In this document: positions 29,025-38,722 of the stretch, piece after piece
Layout: each line of letters starts with the position of its first letter
Position numbering within the stretch: position 1 is the stretch's first letter
Source: Endotrypanum monterogeii
Lineage: Eukaryota; Euglenozoa; Kinetoplastea; Trypanosomatida; Trypanosomatidae
Length of the DNA stretch: 40,987 nucleotides
Assembly (NCBI GenBank): GCA_000333855.2
Contig: CM007328.1
Location: 182,915 to 223,901, forward strand
Direction of reading: 5' to 3'
The notes under the pieces: model-generated
Databases searched by the model: none
Seen by the model: the letters and a program-made list of their open reading frames with translations, nothing else
What the model was told of the DNA's origin: nothing
Program-made: the position numbers and the translations under genes

Positions 29025-29909
29025 CTATCTGGCCGTTGAGTATCCAACCACACGCTGCGTGGCTGGGTCACGAATCACGACCAGCGGAGCGCCCCATACA
29101 CCGTAGCGATACACCTCTTCCGGTGATCGGGACAGCACCGCTGCAGGCGATGAACTCTCCTCCGCGTGAGCATGACGAGTGAGGATTTCGTGAAATGATG
29201 CGACCGGGGGCGAACCAAGGAGGCGGGCGCCTCCTTCTGAGACCGCCGTGTCCTGCACATCAGCGGCGAGAAATGAATAGGCTGTGGCAGCAACGCCCTC
29301 CTTCCGGCCGCTCTCCTGGGTCCCCGTCTCCTGACATGCGCCTGGCGAAGAGCATGTGGCAGAAGGGCAACCCACTTCCAACGCGACCGAAATTGTCGGC
29401 GTACAGGAGGGAGGCGCCCGCCTCAGCAGCGACGACACACGCGCGATCGTGCCGCCGTTCCCCCCGTCGTTCCGGTGACGCCAGCGTTGCGGAAGCATCA
29501 CATAATACAGCGGCTCCTCCTCCTCGAGGTAGTACTCCTTTGCCTGTCGACAGGTGAAGTGGAGCAACGCCAAAAGCGGAGACCACAGGAGCAGCTCACG
29601 GAAGCCGGGAGGCAGACGATCTAAATACTGCGACAATGTCATGTACTGTCGACGCTGTTTGGCATGGCGCTCTCGACGGAAAGTGTGATAGGCGCCGAAG
29701 AAGTATGATCGGTGGCCATAGGAATTATGGGTGGCGCCTTCGGTGGTGCCCGTCGTCGAGGTGAAGCGTCTGCTCACCCCCGGCGTGATCGAAAACGAAT
29801 GCAACGTCGCGACTCGTCGAACCGTGGTGCTCACCGTTGACAGACGTCTGAATGAGGATACCATTGACCGCCAGCCAACGCCCGCTACAGAACCGCTTAG
29901 CGATGCCAT
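29025..29909 (-). CDS. Probable mitochondrial single-pass membrane protein, function unknown
   Basis: A 294-aa protein that I do not recognise. The N-terminus (1-50) is rich in Ser, Thr, Arg and Val and free of acidic residues, like a mitochondrial presequence. A basic aromatic stretch (about 63-90) is followed by one likely membrane segment at about 104-120 (LLLWSPLLALLHF), then an acidic patch (EEEE) and YYVMLPQRW. The C-terminal half has a Ser/Gly/Thr-rich middle, then SFHEILTRHAH and an ordered end (about 265-294) with YGVWGAPLVVIRDPATQRVVGY. The frame extends 5 codons further up, but that first codon is GTG, so the ATG at 29909 is used. A predicted acceptor lies 60 nt upstream. Confidence 0.78.
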   Translation of the reverse strand: MASLSGSVAGVGWRSMVSSFRRLSTVSTTVRRVATLHSFSITPGVSRRFTSTTGTTEGATHNSYGHRSYFFGAYHTFRRERHAKQRRQYMTLSQYLDRLPPGFRELLLWSPLLALLHFTCRQAKEYYLEEEEPLYYVMLPQRWRHRNDGGNGGTIARVSSLLRRAPPSCTPTISVALEVGCPSATCSSPGACQETGTQESGRKEGVAATAYSFLAADVQDTAVSEGGARLLGSPPVASFHEILTRHAHAEESSSPAAVLSRSPEEVYRYGVWGAPLVVIRDPATQRVVGYSTAR

Positions 29910-31051
29910 CGTGAGGACGACCACACAATAATATCTACACTGTCCTCTCCCCGCACCTTCTTCTTTCTCCTCGGAAGAAAAAAAAAAGAAGCAGCGCAGG
30001 AAACAAAAAAAAGGGGCGCAGGGGGGTGTAAAAAAAAAAAAAGGGGGGATGCGGCTGTGTTAGCACAATGGGCAGTCTTTTCAGAGTCCTAAAAGATAAT
30101 CGAGGCACACACACACACACACATACATACACACATACAGAGAGAGAGAGAGAGAGAGACACAGAGAACATGGAGAAGAGGATGCAGAGACGAGGAGAGC
30201 GGGGGACCGGAAGAGATCACTACTAGAGTGTGACTCGGTAACACGAGTCACCCGGAAGAGGAGGAGAAAAGGAAGAGAGGTTTATAATAGAATGAGACGG
30301 CGGCCGTGAGAGCCTGTGCATCCACAGCTAGCCCCTCCCCCCTTAGGTTCGCCTCTCTCTCTCTCTCGCCCCCATCAGTCATAATTAAAGATCGCGCCAT
30401 GTCAATCATCCGTGTACATACGGTGGCGTAAGCGTCGTATCCCAGGAAGAAAGAAAAAAAGATGAAGGGCAAAGACATACGAGCATGTACAGTACACGAC
30501 GCTTCGTCGTCGACTGCCAGTCAGCATCGTACTTGCGGAAGAAGACGCCGCGACAGCGATGTCGAGTATATCTGATATCCTCAATGCTCGTGATCGACGA
30601 CCGTCTTCCCCTTTCTTTTTCTTTTGGGAAGGACAGCCGGAGAGCGTGGCCGCACACACGCGTCCACGCATGCTCACAACACCTTCAACTCTTCTCATGT
30701 AAGCAGGGTACGTGTGTTCGCTTCATAGCCCATATGATCCCTGCCGCACCTCATCGACTCTGCAAGGCTAGTCACTCAGCGGCACCACAACCACCACCCC
30801 CCTCTCCCCCCCCCTCTACGAATATGCGTGCGCGGATGCACACGCATGCAGTGGGCAGGGAGAGAGGGAAGAGAAGATGAAGGAAAAGAGTTCAGCCCTC
30901 CAGCGCTCCCGAGAGGCGCCACTCCGACTCCCTCCCTCTCTTCCCTTCTGAATACGCGTGTATTGCGCAGAGCAGAGCAGCAGCCGCAACAGCAGGAGGC
31001 AAGAAGAGAAGAAAAAAGAACACTAGAGTTCACGCTCCATGGAAGGGTCAG
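29910..31051. other. Intergenic region between the 294-aa and 146-aa genes
   Basis: No gene supported. Contains A runs, a CA tract followed by a GA tract (about 30105-30159), CT repeats near 30353-30367 and mixed-complexity sequence at 30400-31030 where short frames on both strands show no recognisable domain. Confidence 0.65.
29970..29991 (-). promoter_or_regulatory. Predicted spliced-leader acceptor of the 294-aa gene
   Basis: On the coding strand a T-rich tract (29991-29974) ends in AG at 29971-29970, giving a 60-nt 5' UTR before the ATG at 29909. Pattern-based inference. Confidence 0.45.
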
Positions 31052-31492
31052 TCAACCACTCCACCGCTTCTGTGCGCGGTAAGACTCCGTACGATGGGTG
31101 CGTCCCTTTCTCATTAATCGACGTGTGCTCTCCTTCATGTGAAGCAGCTGTCGCGCCGTTGCCATCTCTTCCGCACGGTCCTTGGCGGTGCAATAAAATT
31201 GCCCAGCGGTGATATCGCGCCGCCTGGCACGGGACGCACGGTCGTACATGAGATCCTCGGCGGCGCCCTGCATGGAGCGCCGCCCCTCAGCCAAACGGAG
31301 TTGGCGCTCACCGTACGTCTTGTTCAGCTCCTGTTGAAGAACGAAGTTGGAGCGCTGCGTCTGTGAACGCAGCCGAGTCTTCTGGAGAGCAACCTTCGAC
31401 TGGCGGAAGCTTTGCTTGAGTGTGTGTGTGGCAACCTGGCCTGTGGAGAGCTGCTTCGACGAAAGGCAAAGGGCGACGGTGAAGCGGAGCAT
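31052..31492 (-). CDS. Small basic protein of unknown function
   Basis: A 146-aa, strongly basic protein that I do not recognise. The first 20 residues (MLRFTVALCLSSKQL and following) look like a presequence or short hydrophobic leader. The remainder is Arg/Lys/Gln-rich and predicted helical, with few Pro or Gly, and ends in a cluster of basic residues. Such composition occurs in mitochondrial ribosomal or RNA-binding proteins, but there is no motif to confirm it. The frame is open to 31669, but that extension translates the upstream pyrimidine tract as Pro/Ser/His; with an acceptor at 31576-31575 the first ATG is 31492. Confidence 0.75.
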   Translation of the reverse strand: MLRFTVALCLSSKQLSTGQVATHTLKQSFRQSKVALQKTRLRSQTQRSNFVLQQELNKTYGERQLRLAEGRRSMQGAAEDLMYDRASRARRRDITAGQFYCTAKDRAEEMATARQLLHMKESTRRLMRKGRTHRTESYRAQKRWSG

Positions 31493-31574
31493 AGTTGTGA
31501 GGCACGGAAAGCAATACACTTTGTATGATGTCCAGTCCGCTTTCTCGTCACGACCCTCCCCAGGTCTCTGGCTC

Positions 31575-31609
31575 CTGTGTTGTTGAGAGGGGAGGGGAGG
31601 GGAGGGGTG
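31575..31609 (-). promoter_or_regulatory. Predicted spliced-leader acceptor of the 146-aa gene
   Basis: The coding strand reads a repeated CCCCT tract (plus-strand GGGGA units at about 31587-31608) followed by the first AG at 31576-31575, leaving an 82-nt 5' UTR. The same G runs on the template strand could form a quadruplex. Confidence 0.55.
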
Positions 31610-32290
31610 ATGTGGTCTGCCAAATCTATCCAAGGGAGAGAGGCGTATTGCACACGTGCGTGCGATCAAGATTGGGGAAAAAAAAGAGATTGTAATAAAA
31701 AAGTACTATCATGTTTTTTATTTGTTTTTTTTTTAAGAGAAGAAAAAAAAATAGAAATGTGCAGCTGTGTCTTCATGCGCAGGCGTGTGTGCCCATGACA
31801 AAAGAAAGTCGAGGTGCATATTCGCTCATCTGGGACCCTCCTACCGCCCAGGAGAAGGGACATGGGGTGGGGTGGGAAAAGACAACACGAAGAGAAACAG
31901 CACATGATCTCCCTTTGCATGTCTAGAGTCTTTTTTTCTATCTTTATTTTTCCTATCCTGTACCTCGGCTGCTGCTCTCTAGTGAACATAATACAAAAAA
32001 AAAAGGGAAGGGGTAGAAAGAAAAAAAAAAAAGAGGAAGGAACTGTACATCATGCGTACCCCAATCCCTAGATTGCAATGGCACGCCGATCAGAAGTTTA
32101 GCCAAATATATATATATTTATAAATAAATATTTATAAATATGTATATAGTGTCTGGGGGGAGAAATAAAATCACCAAGTCGGCACCAACATCTCTATCGG
32201 CCGCATAAACACACAAACAAACTCCACTCTACTACAGCACACTCCCGTACACACACACACACACACACACACATGCACACGCACACCTCC

Positions 32291-32315
32291 TCGTATGCCT
32301 CTCTCTCTCTGTATA

Positions 32316-32361
<46 letters not shown>

Positions 32362-32370
32362 GGCATACGA
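32291..32370. repeat. Imperfect palindrome with AT core (hairpin)
   Basis: The outer arms TCGTATGCCTCT (32291-32302) and AGAGGCATACGA (32359-32370) are perfect reverse complements. Inside, a CT-repeat bulge on the left is followed by (TA)n that pairs with itself. The element lies about 245-325 nt past the stop of the Dpy-30/IQ gene, so it would be a long hairpin in that 3' UTR. Confidence 0.85.
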
Positions 32371-32613
32371 AAAATAGGGTATGGAGAAAAGAGAAACGCT
32401 GAGCCATACGCTGCAAACAGACTGAGGGAGGGAAGAAGGGAAGGGCACCGGCCCCCTACGCCGTGAGACGTACATGGATGAGCGCCCCTCGAGGACGCAC
32501 CCGTTACGAGTAAGTTGATGAGAGCGAGAAAAAAAAAAAAACAGTGATGGTGGTGGTATGAGGCCACACACACATACACGTTACAGTTCATAATGTTTAT
32601 CCGTCTCGGTCGC

Positions 32614-34323
32614 TCACGCGGCCTCGCCCTCGCCCTCCTCCTCATCGTCATCTCCGCTTACGTCGAGATGACGTTGCAGAGAGAGCGCCTTCATCGAATA
32701 CACCTCCCGCTGACGTCTGTCACGGATCTCCCAAATCTTCGCTAGCATCTCCTCCGTGTCCACGCCGATACGCTCCTGTAGCACCTGCACGCCGGCGACG
32801 TCCGGCTCACCGGTCTCCTCGTCTACAAGCGCCTCGTCATTCATGGGGTCCTCGGCCTCATCCTCAGGCAGCTCATCGAGTTCATCCAAGGAGAGACCCA
32901 TATCCTGTCGCTGCTGCACAACCGCATCGCGAGCTTGGCGGTATGCAACCGCGGCGGACACAAAGCGCAGCAAGCCGTACATCACAATTCCGCCACGCTG
33001 CTTCACCTGACTCTCAACGATACCCCGCAACTCCTCAGCGCGCTCGCGTGCCTTCGCCGCGGCAGCGATTTCTTCGGCCAGCGTCGGTATAAGCTTCTGC
33101 CTCGGCACGTGGTCCTCCTCATCGGAGCCCGACTCGGCGGCATCCTCTTCGATCATCTCCTCCGTGTAGATGTCCTCTGGGTTGACCTCGCACTGGTACT
33201 CCCCATCTAGCCAGCACACCCTAAGCACGCGCGCGGCGCGGCGCACCTGACGCGTCGTCGGCTGCGTCTGCGGGACGCCGAGGGCCTCCTCTGACGCTAC
33301 ATCACCCCGCTTGCGGCGCTCATCAGCCCCATCCCCGTCTTCGTCGTCACCGCCTGCCGCCGCCGCTAACTCCGGGACGATCCGCTCCAACTTCAAGTCA
33401 ACCCCGCGGTTGTACGACGACACGGGGTTGAAGGCACGCAGCTGCTGCACCAGAACCGTCGGCTTCAGCAGCGCTGCGACCTTCGCAGCCGTATCTGTGT
33501 CTTTGGGCATAGAATTGAGTAACAGGTAGCAAACGCAGCGGAGGGTAAGGTAGGTGACGTACGGCACAGAGATGAAGCGGTGGTCACGATGCTCAGCGAG
33601 ACGCTGCGCTAACTCGGCCGCCGCAGGGGAAAGCACGGGCTCGGCATTCGCTGTGGAAGGTGCGGTAACCAACTCGGTCAGGGCAGCCTCCTGCGCGGCG
33701 GCGCGGTGATACGTGCCGAGTATGGAATCCTGCGCCATGCGCACGTGCTCTCCCATCTCCTCCAGTACATGCTTGAGTTCGCCCACAGCACTTTTGGGAA
33801 TATTTAGCAAGAAACGCTGAGACTTGAAGAACTCGCGGCGAGACTCGCTCATTGCGGCCTCCTTCTCCTCTAGCGCCGCATCAGCGCGTGCGGCTGGGTC
33901 CCTCTCCGACGCCGCACCCTCGACATTTGCTTCATTCTCGTCACCGCCCTTTCCGGCCTTGAGTGCCTCCTCTTCGTCCAGCAGCTCCTCCGCCTCCGCC
34001 TCCGCCTCATCGTACGCCTCTCGACGCACCTCCTCAGCAGCTCGCTTTTGGCGCAGGTGGACCTGGAAGCGGCGGAAGCTACGCTGGATGACGTCTGCTG
34101 CAGTCTTCTCGCGCAACGCACGCCGATCAGACCACTCCTGCCGCAACGCATTCACCTTACACTTCTGCGTTGCGGCGTACGCCCTGCGCTCCTCTTCCTG
34201 GAGCTGACGGAGGAGAAAGAGGGAGAGGTACTCCTGCGGGTTCCTCGGCTGTGCTGTGACCGTCTCTGCGACCCCCTTCGCCAGGAGAGCCCCCACGTGA
34301 TGTTTCAAGTAAGCGCTATCCAT
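32614..34323 (-). CDS. Dpy-30 and IQ-motif protein, probable axonemal component
   Basis: A 569-aa acidic protein. Residues about 5-42 match the Dpy-30 dimerisation motif (YLKHHVGALLAKGV, then RNPQEYLSLFLLRQL). An IQ calmodulin-binding motif follows at about 76-93 (VIQRSFRRFQVHLR). Then come Glu/Ala-rich coiled-coil sequence (95-190), a more globular centre (about 240-330, with VPYVTYLTLRCVCYLLL) and acidic segments including a Glu/Asp-rich C-terminus. Dpy-30 domains next to IQ motifs are known from radial-spoke and other flagellar proteins, where they dock on AKAP-like partners; a flagellar role is therefore inferred. The frame is open to 34671, but this part translates pyrimidine tracts; the ATG at 34323 puts the Dpy-30 motif right at the N-terminus, as usual. 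Confidence 0.87.
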   Translation of the reverse strand: MDSAYLKHHVGALLAKGVAETVTAQPRNPQEYLSLFLLRQLQEEERRAYAATQKCKVNALRQEWSDRRALREKTAADVIQRSFRRFQVHLRQKRAAEEVRREAYDEAEAEAEELLDEEEALKAGKGGDENEANVEGAASERDPAARADAALEEKEAAMSESRREFFKSQRFLLNIPKSAVGELKHVLEEMGEHVRMAQDSILGTYHRAAAQEAALTELVTAPSTANAEPVLSPAAAELAQRLAEHRDHRFISVPYVTYLTLRCVCYLLLNSMPKDTDTAAKVAALLKPTVLVQQLRAFNPVSSYNRGVDLKLERIVPELAAAAGGDDEDGDGADERRKRGDVASEEALGVPQTQPTTRQVRRAARVLRVCWLDGEYQCEVNPEDIYTEEMIEEDAAESGSDEEDHVPRQKLIPTLAEEIAAAAKARERAEELRGIVESQVKQRGGIVMYGLLRFVSAAVAYRQARDAVVQQRQDMGLSLDELDELPEDEAEDPMNDEALVDEETGEPDVAGVQVLQERIGVDTEEMLAKIWEIRDRRQREVYSMKALSLQRHLDVSGDDDEEEGEGEAA

Positions 34324-35214
34324 GGCGAATGTATGCCCGTGGGTGGAGGGAGCGGGGCGCCGGGAGGGGGGGGGGGGGGTCGTGACGATGACAGAGACTG
34401 CCAAAATATGACTCAGCAAGGGAGAGTAGTTATAAGTTTGCTTTTCTGTTTTTGTTGGTGTCTTGTTATCTGCCTCGGTCTGTGTGTTTGTGTGTGGAAT
34501 GAACTGCGACGGTGGCGCAGGATCTGCTTCTCTAGCTCTCACTGACCCAGAAACCACGCGGGGGAGAGAGGGAGGTGAAGAAAAAAAAAAGGAGAAAGAA
34601 AGCGGAGATGAGGTGTGTAGTAGAGAAATCAAATTTGATGAGAGGGGACTACCCCATATGGAACATAACATGGATCAGCTATCCTCACCACCAGCGACAG
34701 GAGGGGGAGGGGGAGGGGGAGTCTGCAGTATGAAAAGAAATGGAGATGCAACGAGGTAAGGCACAAGAGTTTCCTGAGCAACGGGAGGAGGGAGAGGATG
34801 GCAAGTAGAGAACAGCCCCCCCCCCGCCCCGCCCTCTGTTTGATGGCGTTAAACAAGCTCCCCCAGACGGGATGTGGCCCACAGTGTAGCCGGCATCATC
34901 TGCACTCGAAGGGGGAGCGAAAGCGCGGCGCCGATCTTGCATAAAGAACCCCACCCCCACCCCACCCCACCCCCGCGCCCGCGCGACAAGCTTTAGACAT
35001 GGATGTGGCCATGAATCACCTGAGAAAGCCTCTACTGACCCGGATGGCAGACCACTCCATTTGTGCTTGCCCTTCAACAGCGCTACGGATGCCGATGTGT
35101 GGAGAGATGCAAAGGCACCTCCAATTGGCGACGAACTGTGCACTCGCGTGCCCGTCTTCTATCAAAAGAACACAGACAAAGGGTGAAGCATGCACACAGG
35201 CGCAAACACAAAAC

Positions 35215-35250
<36 letters not shown>

Positions 35251-35882
35251 CGCTCAGATCTGATGTTTGTATGAGCCCTCCACGGTGTTAATTGCAGTGA
35301 TCACAGACCCTATCCCCTTCCCCCGCTCCTCCCCCCATCTCCACGCACGCATCAGCTATAGAGGTGCTAGCATTGAGGAACACATCAGGGCGCCAAAGAA
35401 TCCTCTCCTTGTGGAACTTCAAGGAAAGCACGATGACAACAAAAATAACAATAATGACATCAGTGAATCAATGCATCAATGCATATTTAACGGGGGAGGG
35501 AGGATCAAAAAAGAGCCGAAAGAAACAATAAAATAAACCATCAATATTCGAGTCGTACTTTAAGAAATCAGCGAAGACGGTCAACGAAGGAGAAAGGACA
35601 CACACACACACACACACACACACCGGCTGCCGGGGAAAGAAAAAACTGGGAGCTGGAGGAAAGGAGGAAGGGAGCCCACTGGCACCAAGCATCCCATCGC
35701 AGATCCTCTTGAAGAGGTACCGGGGAAAATATCCCTCACATGTTGTGCCCACCCACTCACTGATCCCCTCCCCCGATCGCCCAGCACACAACTCTTAGAA
35801 AGTGAGAGAGTGAGTGATAATGTTTGCCTCGTTTAAATCCTTCACAAGGCGAAGAAATCCGAGGCGAAAAGGGGGGCACCTG
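34324..35882. other. Intergenic region between the Dpy-30/IQ and TMEM65-like genes
   Basis: No gene supported. Contains a G run at about 34366-34379 (C run in the likely 5' leader), GGGGGA units (about 34690-34720), C-rich tracts (34818-34834 and 34950-34980), a GA repeat (about 35216-35249) and (CA)n at 35599-35622. Confidence 0.7.
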
Positions 35883-38255
35883 TTACCTCCGTCGCCACAG
35901 CTCTCGCATAGCCTTCACCTCCTCCATCATCAATCTCTGCCGCTGCGTTGCCTCCTCCCTCTGTACCGCGATGCACTGACGCTGGTGGCTACGCAACGCC
36001 TCCTCCTGAAAAAAGTGGCGGTCGCGCTCCTCCAGCTCCTCCAGCGGTGTTGACCCTCCCATGAACAGCAAGGGTGTCATGCCGAGTATGAGACCTATCA
36101 CCATCCCCAACGTAATGCCAACGTGTGTGGCACACGAGTAGCAGTCGCTTTGTTGCTGTTCCGCGGTCAGCTGTGGTGGTGCTACCCGGGTGTATCGCTC
36201 CGCGAGGCCGTGCACCTGTATACCCGCGATGCCGCTGACGACACCACCGAGACCGGCGGCGGCCATCTGCGAGAGCCCAAGACTGTCCGAGAGGGCGTTG
36301 TCGATGGCCCCGCCGGCGAGGACAAGGATCGAGTTGTCCAGCATCCCAAAAGCGAGGAACGGCGGGGCGGCAGCCACGACAATCCTCAAGAATGTCTGCC
36401 ACGGAATATAGCTGGGTCCTTGTTTGATGGATGCGCCTGCTGCACCGGTGGGGGTAGAGGATGGGGTACACGGTGGAGAGAAAGACGCCACAGCGCCAGT
36501 GCTGACACCCTCACGGACGTAGCTACCACCCCTGGGGGTATCGCTGCGCTCCAACGAGACAGATGGAGGCAAGGGCGCTTCAGATGGCGCAGCGAGGCTA
36601 CCAACCGCCTTCGTCGAGTTCATCACAGCTTTCACGTGTGGGAGGGACTGAGTCGAAGACTCAGCGACAGGAGGGAAACCGCTTCTGCATCGAGCAGCTC
36701 CAGTTTCAGGACAGGAACTCGCTCTAGCTGCATCCTGGCTTCCTCCCGATACCCCTGTTGGGGGCATGGACGACGAGACGGTGGCGACGCCCTGAAAAGA
36801 GGCAGAATCGAGCGGCGCCACGGAGCCTGCCATGTCTGCACTCACCTGGCTATCTCTGGAATGGCGACGCTTCGCGGGCGTCGATGCTGCGATGCGCCAT
36901 GCCCATGCATCATACTCCTTCGATGAGATGGAGTTATCCCTGTCTGTGTCTGCCTCCTTCACCTGCTCTGCCACCTCCTCGTAATCTACGCCAAAGTATT
37001 CACTGGCCGCTCCCATGATAAGCAAGAGGCGCCGACTCTCGGCAGAGAGCTGACCCAAAAGTTGTGCCCCCAGCGATGGATCACTGCTCAGGAGCTCTGA
37101 AAGCACAATCGCCACATCTCTCTTGTAGCGATTTCGGAACGGTGACACCGACGTCGAGACACGGATGCTGTGCGCCGTGTGGGAATCGCCCGCCGCCCGC
37201 AGTGATCTCAACGAGGCCGTTCCTTTTGTACCACTGACAGCACTGGAAGCGACAACGCCAGCAACCTGGCCGGAAGGCAAAGATGTAGTCGGCACACCAA
37301 GGGAGGCCTCCGGGGATTGTCCTGGTGTAGGATCGTGCACGCAGTTAGTCACAGCGAGAGCATCCACGCCTGCAAGCGCGGGAGGCAGCAAGGGCGACGC
37401 ACGTGGCGTCGATACCGGGAGTTCTCTGGCTGTCGTGCTCGCAGGGGAAGCCTCATCGCCCGGAAATGCCGCCGCCGCCACCTTGTCCACGTCGCCGCTA
37501 TTTGTCGTGGTTGTTGACGGCCCTTGAACCTTGTTGTTGCTCCCCAAGTCGACAGCTCCCGCCTTGTTGACGAGAGCCCAAAACTTTCGTTTTTTATTAC
37601 GAATCCATGAGGGTGACGACGACGCCAGCGGGGGTGTCGCCGCTGCACTCGAGGCCGTTTTCCGGTCATGAACACCCACCGAAGCGGATGTTGTCGCTGC
37701 GACAGCACGTTCATCGGTGCCACTGCTTGAAATACTGCTGCCCGCACGAGACCCCCCGCCATCGCCCGCCCTTGCCTCCACGGGTGTAGACGTAGCCGAC
37801 GCGAGCGTGGTGTGCTCTGCACGACCCCAGGAAATATTTTCAAACGAGCTCTGACCGGATGTGTCCATAGCAGATGTGTCTTTTTGCGAGAGCTGCGCCT
37901 TCGCTCTCTCCGCCTCAGAGAGCGCCCGCAGTGCTGCCCGCAGCCGCTCGGTCATCTCCCCCAGCGACTCACTGGGTGCTGCAGTCGCTGGTGCCGACGA
38001 GGCAGGAGGTGGCGCGTACAGAATCGTTGCCGGCGGTGCTGGAGCAGCTAGTGGAGTCGGCATCGCTGCTCCACAAGGCCTTGATGACGATGGCGCAGCT
38101 ACAGAGTCGCTAGCAACATCACCATCCCCCGCGCTAGTCGATGTTGTCCTCATCTGTTGAGGTAATTCAAAGGGTGTGGGGGTTATCGCCCTGCGAGACA
38201 GGCACAGACCGCAGGAAGAGACCCGCATTCTTGTGAAATACCCGAAGCGTCGCAT
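35883..38255 (-). CDS. TMEM65-family mitochondrial membrane protein with an EF-hand
   Basis: A 790-aa protein. The C-terminal domain (about 620-735) matches TMEM65: AFGMLDNSILVLAG (635-648), a Gly/Ala-rich second segment (662-679, GGVVSGIAGI) and a third membrane segment THVGITLGMVIGLILG (710-725), followed by TPLLFMGG. Human TMEM65 is an inner mitochondrial membrane protein linked to sodium-dependent calcium efflux. At 436-447 there is one canonical EF-hand loop (DTDRDNSISSKE) flanked by helices, so calcium binding is likely. The N-terminus (1-45) is Arg/Ser/Thr-rich and fits a presequence. Residues about 45-370 are Ser/Ala/Thr low complexity, and the tail (740-790) is a charged helix. The ATG at 38255 is the first in frame here. 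Fold assignment is by motif only. Confidence 0.88.
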   Translation of the reverse strand: MRRFGYFTRMRVSSCGLCLSRRAITPTPFELPQQMRTTSTSAGDGDVASDSVAAPSSSRPCGAAMPTPLAAPAPPATILYAPPPASSAPATAAPSESLGEMTERLRAALRALSEAERAKAQLSQKDTSAMDTSGQSSFENISWGRAEHTTLASATSTPVEARAGDGGGSRAGSSISSSGTDERAVAATTSASVGVHDRKTASSAAATPPLASSSPSWIRNKKRKFWALVNKAGAVDLGSNNKVQGPSTTTTNSGDVDKVAAAAFPGDEASPASTTARELPVSTPRASPLLPPALAGVDALAVTNCVHDPTPGQSPEASLGVPTTSLPSGQVAGVVASSAVSGTKGTASLRSLRAAGDSHTAHSIRVSTSVSPFRNRYKRDVAIVLSELLSSDPSLGAQLLGQLSAESRRLLLIMGAASEYFGVDYEEVAEQVKEADTDRDNSISSKEYDAWAWRIAASTPAKRRHSRDSQVSADMAGSVAPLDSASFQGVATVSSSMPPTGVSGGSQDAARASSCPETGAARCRSGFPPVAESSTQSLPHVKAVMNSTKAVGSLAAPSEAPLPPSVSLERSDTPRGGSYVREGVSTGAVASFSPPCTPSSTPTGAAGASIKQGPSYIPWQTFLRIVVAAAPPFLAFGMLDNSILVLAGGAIDNALSDSLGLSQMAAAGLGGVVSGIAGIQVHGLAERYTRVAPPQLTAEQQQSDCYSCATHVGITLGMVIGLILGMTPLLFMGGSTPLEELEERDRHFFQEEALRSHQRQCIAVQREEATQRQRLMMEEVKAMRELWRRR

Positions 38256-38699
38256 GACTGAAGATTTATTTGTTTGATCTAGATAACTATTACTATAATA
38301 TGCCTAGCTTATGCTCCGTGGAAGCTAGATGAACACACAAACACACACACGCACACACGCATGCACCTCCCTTAATCGTTGCACTGCAACCACCACGCCT
38401 TCCTTTCCTTAGTCGCTCAATGTATGTTTCTACTCCGTAACGTTGGATGTGCTGATCTGATGGCCCTTGTCGCCCCCCCCCCCCACACACACACCAACAA
38501 CAATTATCCCTCCCTCGTCTCGTCGAGCGATGAGATCCGTCTGCACCCCACCAGAGAAAGGGGGGGCCAAGAGAGAAGTTAATGACTACGCAGACAGACA
38601 GTCCAAGCGGGGTGTTCGTGATAGACTGATCATCCGGGTTCCGTGCTAACGAAGGGAAGGGGCGGGTAGACAGTCAAAGCGTACCCTTACACTTTTTAT

Positions 38700-38722
38700 T
38701 TATATATATATATATATATATA
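38700..38722. repeat. (TA)n microsatellite
   Basis: About 11 TA units in the upstream flank of the TMEM65-like gene. Confidence 0.9.

Larger units (their letters stand above)
31493..32613. other. Intergenic region between the 146-aa and Dpy-30/IQ genes
   Basis: No gene. Contains the acceptor region of the 146-aa gene, several A/T runs (31670-32030), an AT-rich stretch (32104-32146), a CA tract (about 32250-32284) and a strong hairpin-forming AT repeat (32291-32370). Confidence 0.75.
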
